From assembly GCA_964589175.1 (NCBI GenBank), contig CAZPRY010000005.1, forward strand, positions 1 through 64,000: DNA of 64,000 bases, read 5' to 3'. How positions within the stretch are numbered: the first letter of the stretch is position 1; each line of letters begins with the position of its first letter. The position numbers and the translations under genes are program-made. Under the pieces are notes generated by a model. The model was not told the origin of the DNA and did not search any database. It was given only the letters and a program-made list of their open reading frames with translations. Source of the stretch: CAZPRY01 sp964589175. Lineage in GTDB: Bacteria; Fidelibacterota; UBA2242. Below are positions 18,539 through 27,495 of this stretch, in pieces.

Positions 18539-18549
18539 TATATGATGTT

Positions 18550-20535
18550 TTATTTAAGTAAAATCATTTTGCGGGAAGCATGGTAATTTCCTGCTTCCAG
18601 GCGATAGACATAGATACCGCTGGCGAAACCGGACGCATCGAAGAGCTGCGCATATTCGCCGGCGTTTTGATATTCATATACCAGCCGGGCGATTTCCTGG
18701 CCCGACAGGTCGTAGATTTTCAGTGTCACCCATCCATTTTCCGGGATGCAGTAGCGAATCAGCGTCACCGGGTTGAACGGATTGGGAAAATTCTGTGATA
18801 GTTCGAACGAAACGGGGCGGGAATGCGGCGTGGCTTCCCGGATGGCGGTGGCGATCTCACCCATTTTGCCGCTGCCGCAATACGTCATCAGCAGTGAGGG
18901 CATAGAGTTCGGATCATCCGGCTGGTAGTCGTAATAGTCCGATGGATTGAAGGCCGTACCGCGCGTTTCGGGTGCGCCGCTGTCCTCGTAAATATTGTTG
19001 ATTTCGACGATGTCGCCGGGCTCGGAATCCCCGTAACCGGAATGCGTGGGGTGCCCGACTTTTCTGAAATAATTGGCCTCGACAAGCACATCGGCTTCCA
19101 TGGTCGAGGCGATCCCGTATCCCATTTTCGACTGGGAATTGTCGTAAAAATTGTTGAATACGTGCACTTCGCCGAAGCGGACGCGGGGATGCCGCGAACC
19201 GGTATTGTCCCACCAATTGTGATGGTACGTGACTTTCAGGCGGCCGACATCTTCGTCGGCATTGCTATCCGAATGACCGAGCAATGCGGTCTTCTGGTGA
19301 TTGTAAAAATGATTCCAGGATACGGTAACAAAACTGGCGCCGTGCTTGATGTCCAGTGTGCCGTCATGCCGGCTGCCGTTGGGGTCGCTGTCCGGCGAAT
19401 CCGAAAAGGTGCAGTGATCGATCCAGACATGATGCGATAACGAATCGGTCACGTTGATGCAGTCATCGGGACAATCATTGAACTCGATGTTGCATACGAT
19501 GATGTTATGACTGCGATAGATGTTCAGCCCGAAACCTTCGATACGGGCGTCATCGCCTTTGCCCAGGATCGTCAAATCATACGTTTCCTTCACATCCATC
19601 ATCTCTTTGGAATCCCAGATCAACACGCCCTCAGCCAGCAGCACGCGCGGCGGAAAGTTCTTGTTGAAATGGGCATCGCGCCGGGTATCTAAAATCTGGA
19701 AGAGTTGTTCCCCGGTTGTGACGGTTGTGGTATCGCCGCCCTCGCCGCCATAGCAGCCGTTTTGTCCGAGCGCATCGACGGCCGCGAAACCGGTCGGGAA
19801 ATCTTCGAACTGGTAGATAGTGGCGAATTCCATGATAAAAACGGCGGTAATCTGTTGAGCGGAATTCATCGTAACGGACAGCGGGTTCCCGGAACCGGAG
19901 GCATCGCCCAGCCATTCCTGGAATTGCCATCCTGAATCTGGAATCGCCGTCAATTCGACAATTGCCGCTTCATCAAAAAGAGTTCCGGGGGGAGTCGATT
20001 CAACATATCCTTCGCCGATGACATCGAGTGTGAGATTGTGTTGCACAATCCCCGGCGTTCCGCTGACATCGATCTTATCGATGTTGGGCCCGCCGTTCGA
20101 GGTCATACTGATAAATCTTACCCGGTTCTCCCCCCGGATTAAAAACACTCTTATGGAATCCAATCTCCAGCTTGTCCAGGCGCCGGTCGCGCGAAATTGC
20201 GGCTGCACCGCCACGACGGCACTATCGATCCAAACCTGCATCGTCCGGGCGTCACTGACGCCGTTGGCATAGCGGATATGGACCGTTTGGGTATCGTCGA
20301 CGGCCATAAAGACCGCGAATTCAACGTAGCTGCCGGATTCGTTATCGAAATTCACATAACCCGTACCGGTATAGCCGACGTGTTCGCTCTCCGTTTTGGC
20401 CTTAAAGAATTCCGCATCTTCAGCCTGGTAGGATTTGCTGATTTGGGCGTTAATCTGAGTTGCTGCGGAGAGTAGCAGAACCGCGAGCATGAACACGATT
20501 AATCGCAACCGGCGCCTGTTTTTTCGCTGCATCAT
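18550..20535 (-). CDS. Modular pectate lyase: CBM35-like, repeat domain, PL1, sorting domain
   Basis: Secreted lyase that cuts polygalacturonate by beta-elimination. In its 661 aa the order is signal peptide (1-30); CBM35-like domain (about 36-158, opening YQAEDAEFF and ending IDKIDVSG); a bacterial repeat-type domain (about 166-234, with FQEWLGDASGSGNPLSV); the PL1 beta-helix (about 240-560); and a C-terminal sorting domain (about 575-661, NFPNPFNPV...SGIYVYRL). Within PL1 the VWIDH motif (370-374), the calcium-site stretch HDGTLDIKHGA (390-400) and RHPRVR (448-453, with the likely catalytic arginine) are all present. CBM35 members often bind uronic acids, which would target the lyase to pectin. 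It is followed closely by the esterase. Confidence 0.93.
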   Translation of the reverse strand: MMQRKNRRRLRLIVFMLAVLLLSAATQINAQISKSYQAEDAEFFKAKTESEHVGYTGTGYVNFDNESGSYVEFAVFMAVDDTQTVHIRYANGVSDARTMQVWIDSAVVAVQPQFRATGAWTSWRLDSIRVFLIRGENRVRFISMTSNGGPNIDKIDVSGTPGIVQHNLTLDVIGEGYVESTPPGTLFDEAAIVELTAIPDSGWQFQEWLGDASGSGNPLSVTMNSAQQITAVFIMEFATIYQFEDFPTGFAAVDALGQNGCYGGEGGDTTTVTTGEQLFQILDTRRDAHFNKNFPPRVLLAEGVLIWDSKEMMDVKETYDLTILGKGDDARIEGFGLNIYRSHNIIVCNIEFNDCPDDCINVTDSLSHHVWIDHCTFSDSPDSDPNGSRHDGTLDIKHGASFVTVSWNHFYNHQKTALLGHSDSNADEDVGRLKVTYHHNWWDNTGSRHPRVRFGEVHVFNNFYDNSQSKMGYGIASTMEADVLVEANYFRKVGHPTHSGYGDSEPGDIVEINNIYEDSGAPETRGTAFNPSDYYDYQPDDPNSMPSLLMTYCGSGKMGEIATAIREATPHSRPVSFELSQNFPNPFNPVTLIRYCIPENGWVTLKIYDLSGQEIARLVYEYQNAGEYAQLFDASGFASGIYVYRLEAGNYHASRKMILLK

Positions 20536-20580
20536 AGAGTCACGTACTCATTTCAAACATTGGATTTCATCATTTCACAA

Positions 20581-23500
20581 TTACTTCAACAGAACCATTT
20601 TTTTGGCCTGAATAAAATCGCCGGCTTGCATGCGGTAGAAATAGATACCGCTCGCCAGACGGCTGGCGTCGAGCGTGATCGTGTAATGGCCGGCAGCCTG
20701 ATTCTCATTGACCAGCGTCAAGACCCGCTCACCCAGCATGTTGTAGAGGCCGATCAGCACCTGGCCGGAGCCCGGCAGATCGTACTTGATCGTGGTGGTC
20801 GGATTGAACGGATTCGGATAGTTCTGGGCCAGCATGAAGCTGGTCGGAAGGGCCGTTTTGGAATCGTCGATCGCGACTGTCCAGTCATCGACTTTCAGAT
20901 AATCCGGGATCGGAACGCCCTCGGAGGGAGCGTAGGCGCCGGACAGATCCAGGATGCACCAATCGACATAACCTCCAACTGTGGCGCTGCCGCCGTCGCC
21001 GATTTTAATGTAGTTCTCGGTGCTGCCTTCGGAGGCAACTCCACTGATCGCCGGGGTCGGATTTTCATCGACAAAGACGACGGTCGAATCCCCGTAAACG
21101 GCGACCCGGAAGGTATGCCAGGCATACAAATCCAGTTCTGTGTCGATGGCGTCCGTCGACTTTTCCAGCTTGAGTTGACTCAGGGCCGTGTACATACGCA
21201 GTTCATCCCGGACATTGGCGTTGGCGAAACGCCACTGCAGATCGAAGGACCGGTCGTAAACCGGATCGTTCTCACCCCTGATTCGGGTGATAAAGGTGAA
21301 TTCGGTTCCGCCATAGGTTTCGTCGAAGTAGTAGCGATACATGCGGGTATAGCCGGCCGTAGGCTGCAGGTACTTCAGCACTTTATTACCGGGAATATCC
21401 GGGTCGTCGATGATTTCCTCGACAAAATCGGAACCCGGGGAATCCGAACTCAGGCTTGAAATATCGAGCGAATCACCTCCGCTTCCCGTTTCAGTAGGCA
21501 GAATGCTGGCATCATAGACCAGCCAGCCCGGTTTCACCGGTTTGATGTATTTGTCAACAATCAGTCCGTCTGGAATCGGTAAGCCCTCACCGGGAGCGTA
21601 GCCGCCGGAGATGTCCAGAATACACCAATCCAGATAGCCGCCGATGGCATCGCCGGAGCCGTCACCGATTTTGATGTACTTGTCGGTGGTGGCTTCCGCC
21701 GTGACGCCGCTCAGGAACGGTTCGGAATATTCATCGATGTAGACCGTGGCCATGTCTTTGTTCAGGACAACCCGGTAGGTATGAAAGGCATACAGGTCCA
21801 TCTCGACTTTGACCGAGACATCGGCTTTTTCGAGTTCCAGCGTGCTGTCTTGGGCCCAGATGCGCAATTCATCGCGAACTCCGGCATTGCCGTTGCGCCA
21901 GTGCAGATCGAAGACGCGATCGTAGTTTGGATCGGCTTCGCCTTTCAGGCGGGCGATAAAGGTCAGCGAAGAGTCCGCAAAGCGCTCATCGAAATTATGA
22001 CGGTACATTTTCTTGCCGTCTGGATGCAGGTATTTCAGCAACATATTGCCGCTGTTGTCCGGATCGTCTATAATCTCTTCGATCAGACCGGGACCGGGGG
22101 AATCGTCACTGACACCGGTCAGGTCGAGCACATCTCCGCCCGTGCCGGTTTCCGACGGAAGCACGGCGGCGTCGTAGATCAACCACTTGGGTACGATCGG
22201 TTCGGGGCCGTGATCCACATAAAGATCCTCCGGGATGGGCAACCCTTCCTCGGGCGCATACGCACCGGAAACGTCCAGGATGCACCAATCAAGGTAACCG
22301 CCGATCGCCTCGCCCGAACCGTCGCCGATCTTGATATACTGACTGGTAGCGGCTGAGGTCGTAATACCGCTGATGACCGGTTCGGGATTCTCATTCATGT
22401 AGACCGTCGCCAGATCGCCGGTCACGGCGATGCGGTAGGTATTCCAGGCGTACAGGTCCAGATCCAGCTTAATTTGCAGATCCACCTTCTCGAGTTCCAG
22501 GGTGCTGTCCGCCGCCCAGATGCGCAATTCGTCACGTGTTCCAGCATTGCCGTTCTGCCACTGCAGATCGAAGATGCGGTCGTAGGTGGGATCGTTTTCA
22601 CCCTTGATTCGGACAATCATGGTAAAAGATGAATCGGTGTATTCTTCATCGAAATAGTGGCGGTACATCCGTTTGCCGTCAGGATGCAAATACTTGAAGA
22701 CTTTATTGCCGCTGATATCGGGATCATCGACGATCTCTTCGATCATTCCGGTGCCCGGGGTATTGTCGCTCAAATTGCTGAGGTCGAGTGTATCTCCGCC
22801 GGAGGTGGTTTCCGTCGGCAGCACATTGGCGTCGTAGACCAGCCATTTGGGAATGACCGGTTCCGGGCCGCCGTCGACGTAGAGATTCGACGGGATCGGC
22901 AGACCTTCACCCGGAGCATAGGCACCTGACATGTCCAGGATACACCAATCCATATAGCCGCCGATGGCATCACCGGAACCGTCACCGATCTTCAAATATT
23001 TGTCCGATGTTGTATTGGCTGTCGTTGCTGAATGAACTGCAACCGGATTCTCATCGATGTATATCGTTGCCATATCACCATTCACAACAATTCGATAGGT
23101 GTGCCAGTCGGAAATTGCGACTCCCGGATCCACTTTAGCGCCATCATTGTCAAGTTCCAATAGATTATCCTGAGTCCAGAGCAGCAGCTTATCCCGGGAA
23201 CCGGCATTACCGTTCCGCCATTCAAAATCGAAGGCACGGTCAAACACCGAACTTGTATCGCCCCTCACTCTGGTGACAATCGTAAAGGCTGAATCTGTGT
23301 AGCTGTCGGCAAAAAGATGCCTGAAGTTCGTTTTACCGTTGGGTTGCAGATACTTGAAAATCTTATTGCCGGAAATATCCGGATCATCAATGATTTCCTG
23401 TACCATATCCTCACCGGGTGAATCATCACTGACACTCGAAATATCCAGCTGATCGCCCTCTCCGGTCGTTGCGCCGGGCAGGACACTTCCGTCATAAACC

Positions 23501-24231
23501 TTCCAGGACGGTGGTAATGGTGCACCATCAACATACAGTTCCGCCGGTATCGGCAGACCTTCACCCGGAGCATAGGCCCCTGACATGTCCAGGATGCACC
23601 AATCCATACAGCCGCCGATGGCATCACCGGAACCGTCACCGATCTTCAAATATTTGTCCGATGTTGTATTGGCTGTCGTTGCTGAATGAACTGCAACCGG
23701 ATTCTCATCGATGTATATCGTTGCCATATCACCATTCACAACAATTCGATAGGTGTGCCAGTCGGAAATTGCGACTCCCGGATCCACTTTAGCGCCATCA
23801 TTGTCAAGTTCCAATAGATTATCCTGAGTCCAGAGCAGCAGCTTATCCCGGGAACCGGCATTACCGTTCCGCCATTCAAAATCGAAGGCACGGTCAAACA
23901 CCGAACTTGTATCGCCCCTCACTCTGGTGACAATCGTAAAGGCTGAATCTGTGTAGCTGTCGGCAAAAAGATGCCTGAAGTTCGTTTTACCGTTGGGTTG
24001 CAGATACTTGAAAATCTTATTGCCGGAAATATCCGGATCATCAATGATTTCCTGTACCATATCTTCACCGGGTGAATCATCACTGACACTCGAAATATCC
24101 AGAGTGCCGCTGCTGCCGGTTTCCGCCGGCAGTACACTGGCGTCGTAAATTTGCCATCCCTGTGCATTGAGTGGCAAAGCGAACGCCAGGGAAAGGATGC
24201 AAAAAGCACCAAGAAGAGTTTCTTTTCTCAT
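20581..24231 (-). CDS. Five-module repetitive surface protein with sorting domain, function unknown
   Basis: Not assigned to a named family. The 1216-aa protein has a signal peptide (about 1-24), five tandem modules of about 218 aa (starting near residues 26, 243, 463, 684 and 902) and a C-terminal sorting domain (about 1130-1216). Each module repeats the order xYDAxVLPxET, EEIIDDPDxSGNK, FDLxWRNGNAGxRDEL, a YRIxVxGDxATVYIDENP strand, and IKIGDGSGxAIGGYxDWCILDxSGAYAPGEGLPIP. The pattern of strands resembles a concanavalin/laminin-G-like jelly roll, so polysaccharide binding is a reasonable guess. No catalytic motif is seen. Modules 1 and 2 are almost identical in DNA; modules 3-5 have diverged. 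A perfect GGAGG leader precedes the ATG. It sits between a pectinesterase and a pectate lyase. Confidence 0.8.
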   Translation of the reverse strand: MRKETLLGAFCILSLAFALPLNAQGWQIYDASVLPAETGSSGTLDISSVSDDSPGEDMVQEIIDDPDISGNKIFKYLQPNGKTNFRHLFADSYTDSAFTIVTRVRGDTSSVFDRAFDFEWRNGNAGSRDKLLLWTQDNLLELDNDGAKVDPGVAISDWHTYRIVVNGDMATIYIDENPVAVHSATTANTTSDKYLKIGDGSGDAIGGCMDWCILDMSGAYAPGEGLPIPAELYVDGAPLPPSWKVYDGSVLPGATTGEGDQLDISSVSDDSPGEDMVQEIIDDPDISGNKIFKYLQPNGKTNFRHLFADSYTDSAFTIVTRVRGDTSSVFDRAFDFEWRNGNAGSRDKLLLWTQDNLLELDNDGAKVDPGVAISDWHTYRIVVNGDMATIYIDENPVAVHSATTANTTSDKYLKIGDGSGDAIGGYMDWCILDMSGAYAPGEGLPIPSNLYVDGGPEPVIPKWLVYDANVLPTETTSGGDTLDLSNLSDNTPGTGMIEEIVDDPDISGNKVFKYLHPDGKRMYRHYFDEEYTDSSFTMIVRIKGENDPTYDRIFDLQWQNGNAGTRDELRIWAADSTLELEKVDLQIKLDLDLYAWNTYRIAVTGDLATVYMNENPEPVISGITTSAATSQYIKIGDGSGEAIGGYLDWCILDVSGAYAPEEGLPIPEDLYVDHGPEPIVPKWLIYDAAVLPSETGTGGDVLDLTGVSDDSPGPGLIEEIIDDPDNSGNMLLKYLHPDGKKMYRHNFDERFADSSLTFIARLKGEADPNYDRVFDLHWRNGNAGVRDELRIWAQDSTLELEKADVSVKVEMDLYAFHTYRVVLNKDMATVYIDEYSEPFLSGVTAEATTDKYIKIGDGSGDAIGGYLDWCILDISGGYAPGEGLPIPDGLIVDKYIKPVKPGWLVYDASILPTETGSGGDSLDISSLSSDSPGSDFVEEIIDDPDIPGNKVLKYLQPTAGYTRMYRYYFDETYGGTEFTFITRIRGENDPVYDRSFDLQWRFANANVRDELRMYTALSQLKLEKSTDAIDTELDLYAWHTFRVAVYGDSTVVFVDENPTPAISGVASEGSTENYIKIGDGGSATVGGYVDWCILDLSGAYAPSEGVPIPDYLKVDDWTVAIDDSKTALPTSFMLAQNYPNPFNPTTTIKYDLPGSGQVLIGLYNMLGERVLTLVNENQAAGHYTITLDASRLASGIYFYRMQAGDFIQAKKMVLLK
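22895..23448. repeat. Direct repeat, copy A (module 2 of the five-module protein)
   Basis: This 554-bp stretch recurs exactly 654 bp further right at 23549-24102. By eye only four bases differ (three near the left end, one near the right end). The 654-bp offset equals 218 codons, so the repeat keeps frame and corresponds to one protein module. It indicates a recent in-frame tandem duplication or gene conversion. Confidence 0.9.
23549..24102. repeat. Direct repeat, copy B (module 1 of the five-module protein)
   Basis: Partner of the copy at 22895-23448, about 99% identical. One of the four differences changes the tyrosine of GGYMDWC to cysteine (GGCMDWC) in module 1. Confidence 0.9.
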
Positions 24232-24430
24232 TTTTTCCTCCCTGAGTTTTGTTTACATGACAATTGTTTGTGTATTTTTCATTTCGTCAACATTACAACC
24301 GAAGACACTTCGAACCGGGCTTCGGCAGAACTCCGTTCAGGCCGATAGGGCCGGCATTGTCATTGTTAAAAACGTAGATTCTGTTTTCAATAAACGGCGG
24401 GAAGCCACTGCTCCCCATTTATAAAAGAGC

Positions 24431-27400
24431 TTATTTTAAGAGAATCAGCTTCCTGGTCCGGATAAAATCGCCGGCTTCCAGGCGGTAGAAATACACCCCG
24501 CTGGGCAGTTGATCGGCCTGCATTGTGAAGCTGTAATGGCCGGCGCTCTGATTCCGGTCAACGATGGTCATGACCTTTTCACCGACTAAATTGTAAAGGG
24601 AAATAACCACGCTCACAGATTCCGGCAGATCATAACTTATCGTCGTCGTCGGATTGAACGGATTAGGAAAATTCTGGTACAGGGCATAGACGGCGGGGAC
24701 TTGCCGGGAATTCTGCGCCGCATCGATTGCCGTGAATTCCGGAAGCGTCGGCATCCAGTCGAATCCCAGGTCGGGGTTGGAACTCTTGCTAAAGATGTTT
24801 TCGAGCGTGTACTCGGCCGCTTCCGGGTCTGTCAATTGCCGTGAAATGGCGATGCGCGCGGAAGTTTCGGAACCCGGGCCCGTGCAGAGGTATTCCGCAT
24901 AAAGTGCGGGGACCACGTTCCAGGAGGACCAGCCGTCAGGATTCAGCGACGCCGGTTCCTCGCAGCGGATGAAGACCGTGCGGGGCGCCTGCTGCCAGGG
25001 CCGGCCCAGGATAAAACTGGTGATCGGTCGCCCGTCAAATCCGATCGAATCGGCGGTGATTTGGCAATCCCGGAACACATAACCGAAATTTGTTTCCGGT
25101 TCGGTGCTCGCCGCCGTCAGGGTACCGCCCTCGCGGTTGATATGAATTTCGCAATTGTCGAACACGACGATGTCACGCCCGAAGATGAAATCCACCGAAC
25201 CTTCGATGTAGCAGTTTTTCATGTACACCCGGCCGGTGCCGCGTCCGCCCCAGGTATAGTAGGTATCCTGGTAGCCCAGCAGGCGGCAGTTGTAGTAGGT
25301 CTGCCGGTCGCCGTTGACGCGCAGCGCCACGCCCTGCTGATCGGCAAATGAGCCGTCGTTGACGACTGTATTGCGGAAGCTGATGTCCATTGCCGCAAAA
25401 TCATCCGCGTCGATGGCGACGCTGTAGGACATCGAAGTGCCGCCGGCTTTCCCGGCGTAGTCGTCGTAGGTCAGGATGGTCGTTTCAGGATCTTCCCCGA
25501 CCAGGATCACATTGGTCTTGTTGCGGTCCAGTAACAGCTTCTCGTAATATTCGCCCGCTTTTACAAAAATGGTGTAGGGCCCGGTATAGAAATCGGGTAT
25601 GTCATCGAAGGCGGCCTGCACCGTTGTATAATCGCCGCTTCCGTCAAGCGCGACGATTTTTATGATCGCCGGGGCGGGCATCTGGGTAGTGAAGGAAACT
25701 TCGCTGCCGTACCCGGTGCCGCTGACGTTCGTGGCGTAGGCGCGCACGTAGTAGGTCGTATTTTCGGTCAATCCGGAAAGTGTACTCGTAAAATTGCCCA
25801 GACCGCTTCTGTTTTCGGTCTTCTCGTCGGCCACCGTGGGATTGCCGCCGGTATTCCAGCAGATACCGCGCACGTTGACGGTATCGCCGCCCCAGTCGCT
25901 GACTTCGCCGCCGCAAGCCGCTGTTTTAACCATAATGTTGGTAACAGAAGCGGTTTCGACAGCCGGCACGACGATGGAATTCAACGTTGTAAAACTGAGT
26001 TCCTCACCGTAAGCGGTTGCCGCCTCGTTGGTTGCATAGGCACGCAGGAAATAGGTCGAGCCCGGTATGAGGTTGGTAAGCTGGCTGGCAAACGAACCGG
26101 AACCCAAACCGTCTTCGGTCTTATCGTCGGAGATGGTAGGAGCGCCTGCTGTATTCCAGCAAACGCCCCGAACTGTGACGGGAGCGCCGCCATCTTCGGA
26201 GATGTTGCCGCCGCTACTGGCGAAAGTCGTGGAGATATAGCTTACTGCCGTGGTTGTGACGGTTGGAGGATCGATGATGATCGTTCCTTCGATCTCACCG
26301 CCGATCACCACATTTTTCAGACAGATATACTTGCCGGTGCGGACGGCGGGATCGTTATCCACCCAGGGGTAGACGCGCAGGTAAAAGGATTCGCCGGGAT
26401 TCATAATAACTTCGGTAGCGGCCGCGATGGATACCAGTACATCGAGCGGCAGGTAATTATTGCCGGATGTATCCGGAGTGATGTACTCCAGCAGTGTGCT
26501 GCTCGCGAAAGTTGAGTCCGTTGAATAACAGATATCGGCCTTCATAGTGTTGAGGCTGGCGGCGGCAATACCCAGGGAGACGGAAGTAATCGTCAGTTTG
26601 TAATCCGCCTTGGGGGCGACCGCAAACTGGATGAAGACCGAATCGATCCGGGCGGTCTGATTGGCCGGCCATTCGTTCCCCAGAATCCGTACCCGCTGGC
26701 TGCCGTCGGGTCCGGTATACTTGTTGATTTCGGTATTATTCAGGAGTTCTTCTTCAGCGAGTACCTGGCCGCTGGTTGAAGCCGTTAGCCCGCTTCCGCC
26801 CGCGCCGGGATCGCTCAGTTCCCAGGAGGCCGAGGCCGAGTAGGATTTGGCCATTGTCGTTCCCGAGATCGTGGCGTCCCGGACATACAGATATTTGGAA
26901 GTTGACGGACTGCCGGTGTACCAGGGATAAATGCGGACGTAGAGCGTGTCGCCGTCGGGTATATCGGTATTCAGGCTAAAGGTGTAGAGCGAGTCGGAGT
27001 CTTTCAGAAGAGCGATTTCCGAATCATTCAGAAGAGTTGCGTTGGAAAAATCGGTATCAATGTCCCATTGCACATTGGCGCGCAGTTTGTCTGAGCCTTT
27101 GGCGCCTAGATAAATCGTGATCTCCCCGGTATGGAATTCGAAACCTGAATTCGGGTGGACGCCGAATTGCACCCAGCGGGTGTCTGACTGCGTCGTTTCA
27201 TCGCCCCAACTTACGGCCGCGCCGTTTTCATAAGGCCACCAGCGCTGATCCGGCCCGGGTCCGTTGTTGTAGTCGCGGACTGCAAAGCCGGAACTGCCGG
27301 TTTCGTCCAGACCGGAAAGATTCCCGCCGCTGGCGGAAACGTGCTGGCTGTCCGGCGGAGCGCACTTCCAGTTTACCATGGCCGGTGTTTGGGCCGAAGT

Positions 27401-27460
27401 GGTTACAGTGAACATCAATCCGAAAGCCAAAGTCATCGCTGTTTTGATCATTTTTCGCAT
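24431..27460 (-). CDS. Multidomain pectin methylesterase, CE8, with sorting domain
   Basis: Secreted 1009-aa esterase that removes methyl groups from homogalacturonan and so prepares it for pectate lyases. Domains in order are signal peptide (1-24); two related N-terminal beta domains of about 175 aa each (about 25-205 and 206-395), both ending in a KYxxxKN/RDxxIxG-type strand; two Ig/fibronectin-like repeats (about 397-495 and 496-600, each with VRGICWNT and TYYxRAYATN); the CE8 beta-helix (about 608-905); and a sorting domain (about 920-1009). The full CE8 active site is present: QQGVAL, QDT (D732), DFIFG (D757) and LGRPW (R820). It precedes the five-module protein by 199 bp. In that gap there is a CCGAAG/CTTCGG inverted repeat but no clear promoter. 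Confidence 0.94.
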   Translation of the reverse strand: MRKMIKTAMTLAFGLMFTVTTSAQTPAMVNWKCAPPDSQHVSASGGNLSGLDETGSSGFAVRDYNNGPGPDQRWWPYENGAAVSWGDETTQSDTRWVQFGVHPNSGFEFHTGEITIYLGAKGSDKLRANVQWDIDTDFSNATLLNDSEIALLKDSDSLYTFSLNTDIPDGDTLYVRIYPWYTGSPSTSKYLYVRDATISGTTMAKSYSASASWELSDPGAGGSGLTASTSGQVLAEEELLNNTEINKYTGPDGSQRVRILGNEWPANQTARIDSVFIQFAVAPKADYKLTITSVSLGIAAASLNTMKADICYSTDSTFASSTLLEYITPDTSGNNYLPLDVLVSIAAATEVIMNPGESFYLRVYPWVDNDPAVRTGKYICLKNVVIGGEIEGTIIIDPPTVTTTAVSYISTTFASSGGNISEDGGAPVTVRGVCWNTAGAPTISDDKTEDGLGSGSFASQLTNLIPGSTYFLRAYATNEAATAYGEELSFTTLNSIVVPAVETASVTNIMVKTAACGGEVSDWGGDTVNVRGICWNTGGNPTVADEKTENRSGLGNFTSTLSGLTENTTYYVRAYATNVSGTGYGSEVSFTTQMPAPAIIKIVALDGSGDYTTVQAAFDDIPDFYTGPYTIFVKAGEYYEKLLLDRNKTNVILVGEDPETTILTYDDYAGKAGGTSMSYSVAIDADDFAAMDISFRNTVVNDGSFADQQGVALRVNGDRQTYYNCRLLGYQDTYYTWGGRGTGRVYMKNCYIEGSVDFIFGRDIVVFDNCEIHINREGGTLTAASTEPETNFGYVFRDCQITADSIGFDGRPITSFILGRPWQQAPRTVFIRCEEPASLNPDGWSSWNVVPALYAEYLCTGPGSETSARIAISRQLTDPEAAEYTLENIFSKSSNPDLGFDWMPTLPEFTAIDAAQNSRQVPAVYALYQNFPNPFNPTTTISYDLPESVSVVISLYNLVGEKVMTIVDRNQSAGHYSFTMQADQLPSGVYFYRLEAGDFIRTRKLILLK

Positions 27461-27495
27461 AACACCCTCTCAAATCGCATTTCGAATATAATTTT

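Noticed and set aside
26150..27460. Tandem domains of the large CE8 as a CRISPR-like or DNA repeat array
   Set aside because: They are protein-domain repeats without near-identical DNA units.
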